Translations under genes and position numbers: made by a program | Shown here: in pieces, positions 1 to 11,714 of the stretch | Numbering within the stretch: the stretch's first letter is position 1 | Layout: each line of letters starts with the position of its first letter | Notes under the pieces: model-generated | Told to the model about the DNA's origin: nothing | Databases searched by the model: none | What the model saw: only the letters and a program-made list of their open reading frames with translations | Assembly (NCBI GenBank): GCA_964059195.1 | Contig: CAXKWD010000001.1 | Location: 213,350,484 to 213,414,483, forward strand | Direction: 5' to 3' | From: Ectobius pallidus | Taxonomy: Eukaryota > Arthropoda > Insecta > Blattodea > Ectobiidae | Length of the DNA: 64,000 nucleotides

Positions 1-1467
1 TTAGGAATACAAGAAAAATGTACATAATCATTTTTATTGAAAATTTTATAAGCTTTTATTATGTATATAGTCAACTTTTACCTCAGACCAACAGTTCTCG
101 AGATATTAACGAAATACCAAAAAAGTGCCCTGTTTTTGCTAATTCCTGCTAGAGCTCGCCTCATATTCATGAGGACTTTTGGTATATTCATCCCTAGGTA
201 CCTTTAAATAAGTGTGCAAAGTTTCAAACCTTTCGGATTTTTTAGGAGGTTGGGTCAATTTTTGAGGTTTTTTGACTGGACTAACAACTGAATATGCTGT
301 TTGGAACTGAAGACAAGTGACTTCATATTTATACGCCTTAAATTGTTTTGGAAAAAATAAAGGGATATCATTGACATGAGGAATTTGTTGTAAATTCATT
401 CTGTCGTTACTATTATTATTCTTATTATACTTATCATAAATATTGCCGCTGGTATTATTGTAGCACATAAGTTTCAAATGCCGTGAGCCGCCACTGGATA
501 TAAGTACATTATTGCTCTATTCTACCCTCATTGGTACAAAATGAAATTCATTAACTTAACTAAGTCTATGATATGCTCACAGAGTTTCACAAACACGAAG
601 GGAACACAACTTATAGTCCTTTATATTCGAATCAGTCCATATAACACATAAGGATGCATGGTTTTAGTCCTCTTTACAAACTCTTGAGCACATGGTAATG
701 TTGAGTCATGGTTACCATTGCAACGCTCCTATATAGACCAGTTATTCATTGCATGGCCAGGCTTCCGACAGCTCAACCCATTTTTTTTATTTTTACCACA
801 CCAATCAGCTAGTTACCCCAGCCAATCAAAATCTAAGAATGTCCTGTGATGGCTGGGACAGCTATACTTGTGAACTCTGCGTGGACTGAAATGCAAAGTT
901 GCACCATCTAGTTACAATAAACAATAACACATGTGAATTGATCAAACCGAGGGAAGAACTAGGTCAGTGATGACAATGAGAGAATATTGTAACGTTGCTT
1001 TTGTTTTGTTAGCGGAAACCAAAACTGACTTGGTCAGATCAATCATCATAAAGAAACACCAACTTAATGGTTTATTCCTTTGAAGCCGCATGGGTATGTA
1101 ATGAAAAACTCTACTGTAGCAGTGCTATTGTCAGGCCCCACCTCTTTAAAATCATGGTAGGGCCTATAGATAACAAACATAACAGTAAATATACTATCTG
1201 CGCGCCACTTCCTGGGCGCTGGATTTACGGGGAAGTGAGGGTCAGGGGAACAAAACATAGCTAGTCTGCCAGTCTTTCTGCAGTGTTTTCAACTAAAGAA
1301 ATAACATTTCAGCAGAATCGCTCGTATGGTAGTTTACGTAGTGACTTTAATATACAACGATTTTAATGCAGTCCAATAATATAACGTGTGGACGGTATTG
1401 CGTAACAATTAATTACAAGTCATAAGCATTTTGTTATCAAATAAGTCATCAAGTACAAATATTATAC
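1..1467. other. Left flank without a recognised gene
   Basis: AT-rich sequence in which I recognise no gene. The only longer open frame is on the minus strand at 139-477 (112 codons). It is rich in Asn and Lys at its start and ends with a Pro/Lys-rich part, and I cannot match it to any family. It may be chance or part of an unknown repeat. A short overlapping open pair at 1064-1264 on both strands looks like chance. Confidence 0.5.
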
Positions 1468-2448
1468 ACTAGCATGTGCCCGCGGCTTCGCCCGTGATAA
1501 TTATTTCAAAAATTAAAATTTAAGAGCATAATAGTAATCATTATATTTATTAACACCTAAATCACGTGGACTACATACCACGAAGAGATAGCGTCGCCTG
1601 GTAAAAGTGACATCAGATTCGAGTTTCATGGCCCAGAAAACCCCTGTATAGTGAGTTTCATTCAAATCTAACAATGTTTGACCATATTTAGGCCTATATT
1701 GATTACCCCTCTTCCGTGTAGGTTGAAAATGTTATATTTCTACGGGACTTGACATTCTAAACAAATGAATCGTCCGGGATGGACTTACAAAATCAAGTGA
1801 TCGCCTGCGATAATTATTTCAAAATTAAAATTTAAGAGCATAATAGTTAAATCGTTATATTTATTAACACCTAAATCACGTGGACTACATACCACAATTA
1901 GATAGCATCGTCTGGTAAAAGTGACATCAGATTCGAGTTCCTTGGCCCAGAAACCCCCTGTATAGTGAGTTTCGTCCAAATCGAACGTTTGACCATATTT
2001 AGGCCTATATTGATTATTTCTCTTCGGTGTAGGTTGAAAATTTCATGTCTGCGTGCCTTGACATTATAAACAAATGAATCGACCAGCGTGAGCTTACAAC
2101 ATTCAAGAGATCGCGAAAGTTTTATTTCCAAGGTATGACAAAAATATCCAAAGTCAACTAATTGATTTGACATTGAAATATATTACTCAAAACCAATGCT
2201 TCAAAAACGCAAAAAATGTATGTTTTCTGCCCGTTTTTCACTCATAACTCTCAATCGAAAGCGAAAATTAAAATTCCAGCTTCGAGGTCCATTTTTCGAC
2301 CCTTCAGTCAACATATGTTTAAAAATGCATATCTCTGGGTTGAGTAGATTTCGCTGGGCATCACGGACAGACAGACAGACAGACAGACAGAAGGAAGACA
2401 GACAGAAGGAAGACAGACAGACACTGCCTTTTATTAATATAAGATAAT
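1468..2448 (+). repeat. R1 interspersed repeat, head-head-tail copy
   Basis: The repeat starts with ACTAGCATGTGCCCGCGG at 1468, a GC-rich head followed by an AT-rich body. It ends in a GACA-rich tract followed by CCTTTTATTAATATAAGAT. The body from about 1497 (GATAATTATTTCAAA) is repeated from about 1805, so the copy has two heads and one tail with a period near 309 bp. Other copies lie at 17878-18857 (plus), 3995-4451 (minus) and 23366-23960 (minus). No coding frame is seen. The superfamily is not assigned; this head signature is widespread in arthropod genomes. Confidence 0.75.
2365..2433 (+). repeat. (GACA)n microsatellite at the R1 tail
   Basis: GACA repeats interrupted by two AGGAA steps. 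The tract sits at the 3' end of R1, and shorter GACA or CAGT tracts occur at the same place in the copies at 18815 and 23395. It is therefore part of the element and not an independent microsatellite. Confidence 0.85.
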
Positions 2449-3261
2449 ATAGGCTCAATATTTTTACACTGGATGACTAATTTTAAGCATAAAGAAGAGT
2501 CTTAGCAGAACATGCTTCACCATTCACGTAAGAGAGGTAAGGCATCTAGAAGTGGAGAAAACTATAGACCTAATTTTAAACGTATTTAATATGTTTTGTG
2601 AAAAGTTCGCTCAACTTTCAGTCCACGAAATTGACATCAGAGTTCATGGGATCGTCAGAAATTAGGACATACGGAATTCTTAAAGAGGTGAGGAAAGTGT
2701 TGGATGTACAATGAAGTGTTTGTGAAATCAGCAATTCAAAAGATAGTATTTTTCCCCATAACTCCTTGCGTCAGAAAAGATAATTTCAATAAATAAATAA
2801 ATAAGGATCTTGAGACAGAATGAAAGCTTAGTACTGAAGCCACTAGATGTCAGGGTGTATAGCGTACTTCGTGTTTCAATGTTGTCAGCTATGCCTACGA
2901 AGTTGAACAAAACCTGCCGAATGAGGACTAGGGAGCCGAGCGCCCAAGAAATCGCGCACGGGTAGTAGCTACTTAATGAAAACGATGCATGTATTCACTT
3001 TCATTATTTTGTTTGGCACAAATTCCTCCAGATTTGAAAATTTTGGAAATCAATTATTTTCTCCTGTATGAAACTGGAAAATCTTTAAGGGGTATGCGAA
3101 CCCCTGGAGTACCCCCACAAAAAGCACTGGATAAAATTAATACCAAATTTTTCATAAACAATAGATAGATGGATAATTATGATAAATAGAATTAATCATA
3201 GGCCTATTGTAATAATTATATTAATGATAGTTAATTTCATTTTTCCAGTGGTATAAATGTA
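2449..3261. other. Intergenic sequence, nothing recognised
   Basis: About 0.8 kb of AT-rich sequence. The open frame at 2728-2910 (minus) is short and unlike any family I know. No TIR, TSD or tRNA-like signal was found. Confidence 0.4.
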
Positions 3262-3396
3262 ATTATCAGAATTATATAAATCTCCGCCTATATACCACTC
3301 AAAAATAAACAGTACTTTCTTGTTTTTCCGGCTTTACTTTTTCTTTTGTTTATTTTTGAGTGGTATATAGGCGGAGATTTATATAATTCTGATAAT
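3262..3396. repeat. Perfect 49-bp inverted repeat, 37-nt spacer
   Basis: The left arm (3262-3310) and right arm (3348-3396) are exact reverse complements over 49 bp by my reading. They surround a pyrimidine-rich 37-nt spacer (3311-3347). The inner arm ends read AAAAATAAAC and GTTTATTTTT. It could be a foldback element, a palindromic replication event or a hairpin RNA precursor. No obvious TSD was found. Confidence 0.9.
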
Positions 3397-3994
3397 ATTA
3401 ATGATGTTTGCAATAAGTTAGTAATAGGAATAAGTTGTAAAAAAAATTGAATTTATTTCATCCAGCTTTTATTATGTAATCTCTGGGGATGGAAACCCTA
3501 TTTGGCCACAGAGGCATGTTAGGGTTGTAGTTTACAAACTAATTAAAATAATTATATAATTTCAAACATTAAATAAGTAATTAATTATAGTTGATCGTGA
3601 ATGTAAGTTTTAAATGTGCTAAAATCTCTAAAACAGCAGATTTTATTAAAAAAATGTCGACATGAGCTGAAAAATGTTTTCTCACACTGAGAAGCATGCA
3701 AATCAAGACTAGACCTTCTTCTTTAGAATCTACTCTTATACAATTCAACGGCCCTAAATAGCGTGCTTGCTCGCTCGCCCGTTTTGTGAGACATCGGGTA
3801 TACTTGGTGATGTTCGTCTCTCGCAGTTTAAACTTTCATGACTACTACAAAATTAGGTAAACCGCTATTATATAAGGTCTAAGTGAAATGAACACAATGA
3901 AAAAATATTCAAATTTTATTCTTACTTACAATTTTCATAGATCTGAACCACAGACATTTTTAATAATCTACCACTGTAAATTTCTTTAAAATCC
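3397..3994. other. Spacer, nothing recognised
   Basis: AT-rich sequence without a recognisable frame or terminal repeat. Its right part may be the diverged tail end of the minus-strand R1 copy that follows, because the tail of that copy cannot be placed. Confidence 0.35.
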
Positions 3995-4451
3995 TGGATT
4001 CAATGAATCATGGCGGGCGAAGCACCGTGGGGACCAGCAGTAAAATATTGATGGTTTAAATCTTGAATTATCGCTGATAATAATCCAAACAAACCATTCC
4101 TTCCCTTGAAACATTATATAATTTCTGAAAATTACGCTGAATTGATAAAATAATATTCACATCATATTCATGTCAAATAGTTGAGAAACAATACATACTA
4201 TGTGTTCACAGGTTTCTTTGGAACTGCATAATCGATTCTGATATAGTTTTCTCAGGGGGCGCTTTCTAATTTTAGAATATACTCTGAAACCGGAATTTTA
4301 GCTGTTTCATTAATATTATTAATGGCTTTGTTTATGAATGATTTGCGTGCAAGTGTTAATAAATATAATGCTTTAATAATTATTATAGCCTACTCTTAAT
4401 TTTTAATTTTTAAATGAATTATCGTGGGCGAAGCCACGTGCACCTCCTAGT
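3995..4451 (-). repeat. R1 interspersed repeat, minus-strand copy
   Basis: Read on the minus strand, the head ACTAGGAGGTGCACGTGG starts at 4451, followed by the TTAATTTTTAATTTTTAA body. A second GC-rich head (GGTGCTTCGCCCGCCATG) lies near 4013-4030. Two heads occur here as at 1468 and 17878. The tail is not clear. Confidence 0.6.
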
Positions 4452-4757
4452 ATATGACATCAGATAAAACATGTTTCACAGTTTCTGTTGACAACTGACA
4501 TAAGCGGACTTGGTTTCTGCCTGTATTAACATATCTCGTAGAATACTACCAAACTATCCATGACCTGTTAGAAATTGCGTTAAAGTAAAATTTGTTGAAA
4601 AATGTTTAGCCTGTAACCTTATATACGCAATGTGGAAAAACAGTTCCTTAGTTAATGCACCATTAGTACTTTAGACTCATCCGTCATTTCAGCAACTGAT
4701 GATGTGATTCCTGATGTGAGTTTTAACATATGTTGCTGGACTTTTAGAATATGAATA
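4452..4757. other. Spacer, nothing recognised
   Basis: About 300 bp between the R1 head and the first pogo-like MITE, with no frame or repeat recognised. Confidence 0.35.
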
Positions 4758-5336
4758 CAGTAAAATCCCCTTTTTACATTCCTGCCATTTACATAATTTT
4801 CCGCTGGTCTAATCTCTTATCCTATACCAACAAGACGTAGTGTTCCTGCCATTAACAACTTTACAACAGTTGTATTTCCTGCCATTTACATATTTTCCTC
4901 GTAGGCAGCATTGGTTTTCGATGAAGAACTGATTTCACTTAACTAATATTCCGCTATGTTGTTAAGTCTTAGACACAGTGTCGGTTGCTATTTGCATTAG
5001 TCCAGGTGAAGTTGGTTTCTTTTGTGTGGATGCAGTTTACAGCATTTTATTATACTGTAGTTATTCATATAGCTTTGAATACAATCTAAATCTATTGAAT
5101 ATTCAGAGCAATTATGTTTTCATTTAATATGTGTAATGATACAAGGAGAATATTATAGGCTATATTGTGCATCATATTTTAAATAGATAATATATAGGTA
5201 CCTTTATTTATTTTCATGTATAAAATTTTGCAATATGTAGCATTACAGCTTTGACACTTCCTGCAGTTCACACTTTCCTGCGATTTACACTTTTTTGCAT
5301 CAGTCCCTTGAAAAGTTTAAAAAGGAGGTTTTACTG
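4758..5336. mobile_element. Pogo/Tigger-like MITE
   Basis: Terminal inverted repeats (TIRs) CAGTAAAATCCCCTTTTTA (left) and, reading the other strand, CAGTAAAACCTCCTTTTTA (right) are flanked by a TA duplication at 4756-4757 and 5337-5338. The CAGTRAAACCTC terminus and TA target are typical of pogo/Tigger elements. It is 579 bp without coding capacity. The body repeats the phrase CTGCCATTTACAT. Confidence 0.85.
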
Positions 5337-5700
5337 TAGTTACGACCCAGCTTATAATAATTGTTTTTACTAGCATGCATTTTATAATTTTCAGCACCCC
5401 CCAGATTAAAATCCTGGCTGAACAACTAGTTCTAAGTACCCTGAACTTCATTCCTCTATAAATGAAGAAAATCCGACTCAAACATATGATCCAAGTTTAT
5501 GATCCATACTGTGAAAGTGAGAGTTTTTAAATCTATGAAAAAAAAAATCAGTTACCAAAGAAAGGATAATCTTCCCAGTGAAAACTCTTGTAACCTTATA
5601 TGTAGAACAATTCATTTCATGTAAACTGGTAAACATTCTGCCTTCCTAATAACCCACGCATAAGGCTGAATGTGTGCAATGCTTTACACAGCCTAACACC
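5337..5700. other. Host side of the hAT insertion
   Basis: No gene is seen. The last eight bases, CTAACACC at 5693-5700, are the left target-site duplication of the hAT element that follows. Confidence 0.5.
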
Positions 5701-5796
5701 CAGTGATGGGAAAATTACAAAAAAATAGTAATTGGGCTGAATTACAATTACTTGAGGAACATTTTACTTAATTACAATTACAAATTACTTTTTTAA

Positions 5797-5931
5797 AAAG
5801 TAATCAGTAAAATTACAATTACAATTACTTTACAAAATGGCAGTACCTAAAAATTCCTTCATTTTGGGGGGCATAAAAAAGTAATCAGTAAAATTACAAT
5901 TACAATTCCTTTACAAAATGGCAGTACCTAT
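5797..5931 (+). repeat. Imperfect tandem duplication inside the hAT end
   Basis: The stretch AAAGTAATCAGTAAAATTAC through AATGGCAGTACCTA occurs at about 5797-5849 and again at 5879-5931, separated by a short G-rich link. It lies in the subterminal region of the hAT element, where repeated motifs often serve transposase binding. That role here is inference. Confidence 0.75.
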
Positions 5932-6696
5932 GTTTTTTTCCCCTTTTGGGGGGGGCACAAGGCTATAAACTATCGGGCCATTCAGTGGTAAAGCAGCTTG
6001 GGACATTACCAAGTCTCAAATTATTAACAACAACAGCAACAAAACATCAACACCAATATTTCCAGACACATTGAGAAACCTTTGTTAATATTACCTCTAA
6101 TTTGGATATTAGTTGCAAAAACAGTAATGATGACGACAGCCTATAGCAATTGAGAATGAGAAGCAAGTTTAAAAATACGGTATAGTTAATTAAGAAATGT
6201 TCTTACTGAAACGTTTAACTGAAAAGTCATAAATGGGAAGAAATAGATATTTATTTATTTTCCCACGGCTTACAATATTATGCATAATCTTTAAACATCA
6301 AATAATGAAGATATACATAGTTATTCCAATGCCATTTTAAAAACGTCTGATGTTATTGCACACCGAACCCCGTTCTGCCTGTGCATGATGCTTTCCGTTC
6401 TTTTTTAAACCGAATATGTAAATCGCTTCAGCTTCACTGGGGAACATGACAGTTCATGTAGCAAAACCCATAAAGTGGCATTTACAATAGTGAAACCCCC
6501 CCGCAACACGCGGCGTAATATTGCAGTATCACAATAGATTAGATTTGATTAAAATTAGAAAAATACAATACCGGGATCCAGAATCCTACTATCAGAATAA
6601 GTGAATGTCACCTTGTTGTAAATCACTGGTCCTCATACAGCATACATGAATTTCCAATGCCAGAAGCAGTATTTTCAGCAGAGCCTCTAATGCTTG

Positions 6697-6885
6697 CAGT
6701 GGTGGACGCAGGGGGAATAGGGGGATATATCCACCCCACCCCCCGAAATTTGAAAAAAGGCTATATATTCACTCTATACGGTCAGTTTTATAAACTTATT
6801 GTATATGTAAGTTAATTTTTTTTAGTATTCTTTCTACCTAATCAAATCCCCCCCCCCCCCCGAAAAAATTCTGCGTCCGCGACTG
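6697..6885. mobile_element. Small hAT MITE, 189 bp
   Basis: The ends CAGTGGTGGACGCAG and, on the opposite strand, CAGTCGCGGACGCAG are flanked by AATGCTTG (6689-6696) and AATGCTCG (6886-6893), a 7/8 match as expected for an aged 8-bp hAT duplication. The interior holds G-runs near the left end and a long C-run (about 6847-6861) near the right end. Non-coding. Confidence 0.85.
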
Positions 6886-7397
6886 AATGCTCGGTAATTA
6901 ACTTTGAAGTTGAGGTTAGTTTGAGCTTAGTTTTATACTGTGGAACACGTAACCTTCTTTTCAAAGAAAGGGATATAAATAAATTTTATAGGCTGAGAAC
7001 AGCAATTTTAATTTCTTGAATACGTCTTGAAATAAATGGAAGCCATACAGAAATCTAATTAAATGTAGTATAGCTCCCCGTAAATTGCTCTGGCTGTGGT
7101 CGCCATTGGAAAACAAAAAAACAAAAACAAAACAAACAAAAAAACAACAACAAAACACACAAAATACATTCGACTTCCGCTCATCTCAGCTGATGTCGCG
7201 TTCCCACGTTTTTCCACAGAAATTCTGACTTGCCATGTCGAATGTCGCGTCGCTACAGTTTCGCTGCAGCAAACTAAAGTGTAAAGAAAGACTAGCTGAT
7301 AGTACATGCACCAAAACCCGTAAAGCCAGATCTGACATCGCTTCACCACCGCTGCAGCGACCATACAGCGATGCTGGAACAGCTGTAAAGCGCTTTA

Positions 7398-8873
7398 TGG
7401 GCCATTCAGATAGAAACTTAACCGTAAACGTAAGAACGTAAACTTAAACGCAAACTTTAGCACGGCATTGAGCATTCGCAATGAAAACATAAACGTAAGT
7501 AACAACCAATCACAAACGAGAACGTGAACAACTTATAAAATGGCTGCAGCAGACGAAAATACTTTCATGTTTCTATTAAACATATGTAGGCCATTAAACA
7601 TTGAAATCATACAAGCGTATGCAGGCACATAAAAATTAACAGAATATTGTATGGGCTGTATTTAATACTGTAGTTCATTTCTTGGGGAACTAATTTTCAT
7701 ATACAGTGAAACCTCTATATAACGACAATCGCTGGTTCCACAAAAAAGTGGTCTTTAAGAGGGGTGGTCTCTTAATAGGGGGAATGCATTTTTATGTCTT
7801 GAAAGTGAAAATACAATAGAATGAATACAGTACAATACAGTAGGTGTCTTATATAACACACAGACACAGTTGATTATTACTTATTTTTAATGTATTTACA
7901 ATTTGCAGCACAACAATAACACTTTAATCTATGCAGGTCAAGAACACCGAGCCTCTATTTAAAGTATACCGGGGTAATGTTTTCCAGGAAAAGAAAGACA
8001 CGTCTATTACATTACATTTTGCTTGGTGGATAATGAAAGGGTCTCGCCCAGCACGTTTCTTAGAATCGAGAATTTCAGAAACCCCCTCATGTCCACTGAA
8101 TAAACGTTTTCATAAGAAATAGTTACCCCCTCCCCTCTGAGTCACTGAGATCATGTAGATAATAAAGGCATGAATTCTTGAATGTATTGAAACAAGCAGG
8201 TCAGAAGTAGGAGACTGGAATGTGTCCTTTTCACGCCGTGCGCTGTACGGTACTTGTACGCTGTCCACTGTAAGAATTTTCCCAGAACGCGAAAAGAAAA
8301 CAGCCTAAAGTATTGTATTGAAAATTGCAGTGCCCACGTCAGTATTTCTGTTCAAATGCTGATTAATGCCTATCATTTGAGGATTTTTTTTTTTTTACGA
8401 TTTTGGTCGTTATAGAGGAGTTTAACGAAAATTAAACTCTGGTCGTTGGTCGGGGAGAGGAGTGGTCGTTTAATAGGGATACAAATAACATTGGCCTTAT
8501 GGGTTTTCGTTTTACTGTCCGTTCCTAGAAAAATTGGTCTTTAAAGGAGGTGGTCGCTAAAGAGGGGTGGTCTATAAGACAGGTTTTACTGTATTTTCCT
8601 TCAATGCCGCATCTTTATATAAAGGATGCCATTTATCATAACGAGGAATTTCTCATTCATAATACTTCTTGGCTACTTCCAGTTCCGTCTCCTGTTCTGT
8701 TCTCTGATTGGTCGTATCGTTATTTTTCGCATAAGCGTAACGCAGAAGCTTGGTGTTTGCAAGCTTCTACGTTACGTTTAATTTTACGTTTAAGTTTCAC
8801 GTTTACGTGATGCGTTGTGAATGGTCACACTGAAAAACATGGCCCCAAACTTCTATGTTTACGAATGGCCCAT
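7398..8873. mobile_element. TGGGCCATTC inverted-repeat element
   Basis: The ends read TGGGCCATTC on both strands, and both subterminal regions are packed with ACGTAAAC/GTTTACGT motifs. Flanks GCGCTTTA and TTGCTTTA agree at 6 of 8 positions, compatible with a decayed 8-bp duplication. No coding frame is visible. It lies inside the 3.4-kb hAT element and is interrupted by the pogo-like MITE at 7704-8591. Confidence 0.6.
7704..8591. mobile_element. Pogo/Tigger-like MITE, 888 bp
   Basis: The left terminus CAGTGAAACCTCTATATAAC and the right terminus, read on the other strand, CAGTAAAACCTGTCTTA sit between TA dinucleotides at 7702-7703 and 8592-8593. Subterminal phrases around GTGGTCTTTAAGAGGGGTGG are repeated in inverted form near 8530-8575. 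The 63-codon open frame at 7931-8122 is not recognisable as transposase. Confidence 0.85.
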
Positions 8874-9139
8874 TGCTTTAAAAAGAACGCAAAATTTACC
8901 GCCGTTGCAGCGACTGCCGACGAGTAGAAGAAAGCAACATTGCCGAATTCTCAATTCGATACTTTTCGATTACTAAAATGTAACGATTACTCAAAAGTAA
9001 CGATTACAATTTTATTTCCAGAAGTAAATTACGAGTAAAAATTACATTTTTAAAAAAGTAGCGATTACAAGTAAATGGGACCAAAAAAGGAATCGTTACT
9101 GTAATCCGATTACTTTTACTCAATTACTTCCCATCACTG

Positions 9140-9422
9140 CTAACACCCTTGTATAAACTGGACGTAAATAATCAAGATGGCAGATATCTGTAACAGCCAG
9201 TTGTTTAGTGTTTTAGTAGATGTCAGAGATTGTATTTTGGGCAAGTTAGTACTTTGCAACTCACCCTGCTCCCCTTTCCACATGCACGGTCGCCTTCCCC
9301 GCCTGCCTGCTCGTTTCCCCTCGCTACCCCTCATGCCTTCTCCACCTAGTGCACATCTTCCCCGCTATCCCTTCAGCTCGTAAAATTTGACAAATTATTT
9401 AAAAAAATTAAAAATTAAAAAA
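9140..9422. other. Pyrimidine-rich GC patch
   Basis: After the hAT TSD, the stretch 9258-9380 is unusually C-rich on the plus strand (CCCCTTTCC, CCTTCCCCGCC, TTTCCCCTCG) in otherwise AT-rich DNA. A 68-codon open frame covers it at 9177-9383, but its Pro/Leu/Ser-rich translation merely follows the base composition. No gene is claimed. Confidence 0.4.
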
Positions 9423-11046
9423 GGGCAATTCCATGGTAACATTGACACAGATTGAAAAAAATAAAATGTTACAAATATTGTAAATTATTGCAGTTTCTCT
9501 AAGTCAAAGAGTTAAAATTTCAGAAAATATAAATATTTCATGCATTTGTCTTTTAAATTTGGACGTAAAATATAATCTATTAGATAATTGATAGAAAACA
9601 CCAAATTTACGATGAACATTGACATTCACAATTTAGTCCAACAGATACGGCAGCAGTGCTTTCCAAGGATTCTTTTTCATCATAAAACAAAAGATGACTT
9701 ATTATGGAGGGAAAACATTACTTCATTGAATTGCAGAAGTCAAATTAGATAAATAATATATGGAAGGAAGTCTAATAATACACAGAAACTGTTAGTCCGT
9801 GACAAAAAAGATGTAAAAGTTTACCTAAAACAATAAATAATGCATGTATTGTAATTATATTTTATATTCTCTGTGTACTAGTATGGAGCAGTACACCTTC
9901 ACTTGGTTGCTGAAATTGAATGTTTTTTCTCCACAAATAAAGTTGTCACAGACTAACAGTCACAGAGTCTCGAAATGATATATTTCACAGATATTAGAAT
10001 ATTTGTAATAAAATGTGAAGGGTAATGGAGAAAAATAAAGAATAATTAAATATTTTGTGTGCCTAACCTATTTTTATATGAAACATGTTTAATTTTCAAG
10101 AACCAAAATTTAAATTTATAATTATTGAGATCAAAATAGTTACGATATTCAGTAAAACGAATTTTTCTGAAAAGTTAACACATTTTTCTTCCTTCTTTTA
10201 GACCTATACTATAAAAATGGGGAAGACATCTGCTGAAAGAACCAAAAAATATCGTGATAGGTTCAGCGATGCAACATTTGTATTCAACAACCTCATAATT
10301 GAGGATTTCAGAATCAATATTTTGTTTAGCAATAGTCAAGACACTGATGAAGGGGTTAAAAAATAAAGTTGTTTTCAAATGGTTGACTTAAGCAGCTGAA
10401 AGAAGGCCAAAATAGTTTCAGAGCTGTAAAAGATGAAGACTACTTGCTTTTCAAAAGCATTTTCCATGCACTGACTGAAGAGCCCAAAACCACGTCTTCA
10501 GCACGAACTAACATACTTTGAATCAATGAAAACGAGTTTGAGATTATTAGACAAAAGTTTCAAATCATGTACTAAGCTTTCCACCTCTTTGTTATGTTAT
10601 AAATGTGATTTTCTGATTTACATCCAGAAGTTAGTCGGTGACAACTTTTCATGTTAGTCCGTGACACTAGTATTTCATTTTTTATTACCATTAAACTGAT
10701 GGTTCATATTTTAAAGAACCATATCATAAACTGCTATATACCTACCTACTTCAAAACAAATAAAACACATCTGCCTAATGTATATAAAATCGCAGAAATT
10801 TTCGGTTTTGTTCCTACAAATGAAACCTATGTCCAAAATAAGTTAGACCGTGACAAGGTGCTATAAAGTTAAATATATCTGTGCATATAAATGTTAGAGA
10901 ACTCTAAGTTTATTTGTAAATACTTTAGTTCTCCATGTGTTGATCTGCATATGCCAATTTCTTCTGTGTTTAATATTGTTGATGTAATGGCTGCCAGTAT
11001 AGTGACTTTTCTCTGTGAATGTTAGTCCATGACCATGGAATTGCCC
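9423..11046. mobile_element. GGGCAATTCC-ended transposon with internal iterons
   Basis: TIRs read GGGCAATTCCATGGT at both ends (the right one on the minus strand). The interior carries repeated copies of GTTAGTCCGTGACA: plus-strand sites near 9791, 10630, 10653, 10842 and 11021 and one minus-strand site near 9944. The right copy directly abuts the TIR. A remnant transposase start lies at 10217. The flanks are A-runs, so the TSD cannot be decided. It is the sister of the element at 20520-23044. Confidence 0.75.
10217..10366 (+). pseudogene. Transposase N-terminal remnant
   Basis: A 49-codon frame beginning MGKTSAERTKKYRDR. The short basic start 'M-x-K-T-x-A-E-R-x-x-K-Y/H-R' recurs at the N terminus of a group of invertebrate transposases I know only as unnamed proteins. 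The frame then drifts into unrelated sequence and stops. Downstream text (AAGCAGCTGAAAGAAGGCC to about 10500) looks like further decayed coding sequence. It lies inside the iteron element, which supports the reading. The superfamily is not named. Confidence 0.5.
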
Positions 11047-11714
11047 AAAAGATCCTTGCACCAAACATCATATCACACAATCTTTAAACAGATTTGAAAA
11101 AACAAAATAGTATTTCACAATAACTGCAACAAACATAATATTTCACTAATTATAAAAAAAATAATATTTCACGATAAAATAATTGTGGACCAAAAACCCT
11201 TGCAACAAACATAACATTTCATGCCAACAGGACATTTCACAAAACCCCTACTTTCCACGCGGGTCCCGTTAGAGAGTAGTGGTGTGGGACTCGGGTGAGT
11301 CGCAATATACTATTTTTCCGAATTTTGAAGTTTTTCATCCATTCTTAATGTAATTATGAAACATTCTAGGCTCCTTTTGTGGAATTATTAACATTGTTCC
11401 TTGTTTGCAAGCCATATTTTCTTAATGTTGCCATGTTTAGAGCTTTCTGAAATAAATTTTATTTAAATACAGAAACTTTATTTTCTCAAGGCAGATGCCA
11501 TAACTACTATTTCTTGACTGCTCGGATAGATGGCAACATGGCAGAGTGCTGTCATATGCTTCCTATGCTGGCATGTCCAATAACTTTATTAAGCAGGTTA
11601 TATGTTATATCACATCCACTGGCGTTTTGTATAAACTATTGTATAATGACTGGTGATTTCCCTAAAACATTACAAATTTCTAAACTTAACTTACCTGTAA
11701 AGAAATAGAAATAA
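11047..11714. other. Unique AT-rich spacer
   Basis: Several phrases such as AACATAATATTTCAC and CATTTCAC recur between 11060 and 11240, suggesting a degenerate short repeat. The open frame at 11514-11708 is not recognised. No gene is claimed. Confidence 0.4.

Larger units (their letters stand above)
5701..9139. mobile_element. hAT-type element, 3.4 kb, perfect 8-bp TSD
   Basis: The element begins CAGTGATGGGAA and ends CCCATCACTG, and its subterminal parts are rich in AATTACAATTAC and GTAATCGATTAC motifs. It is flanked by a perfect 8-bp duplication, CTAACACC, at 5693-5700 and 9140-9147. TIR form and TSD length fit the hAT superfamily. I find no transposase reading frame, so it looks non-autonomous. 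It has received a 189-bp hAT MITE (6697-6885) and an ACGTAAA-rich inverted-repeat element (7398-8873), which in turn contains a pogo-like MITE (7704-8591). Confidence 0.9.

Noticed and set aside
139..477. 112-codon minus-strand frame as a host gene
   Set aside because: Low-complexity start, no recognisable domain and no splice or promoter context. Left as unassigned.
9177..9383. Pro/Leu-rich 68-codon frame in the C-rich patch
   Set aside because: Follows from base composition; no conserved motif.
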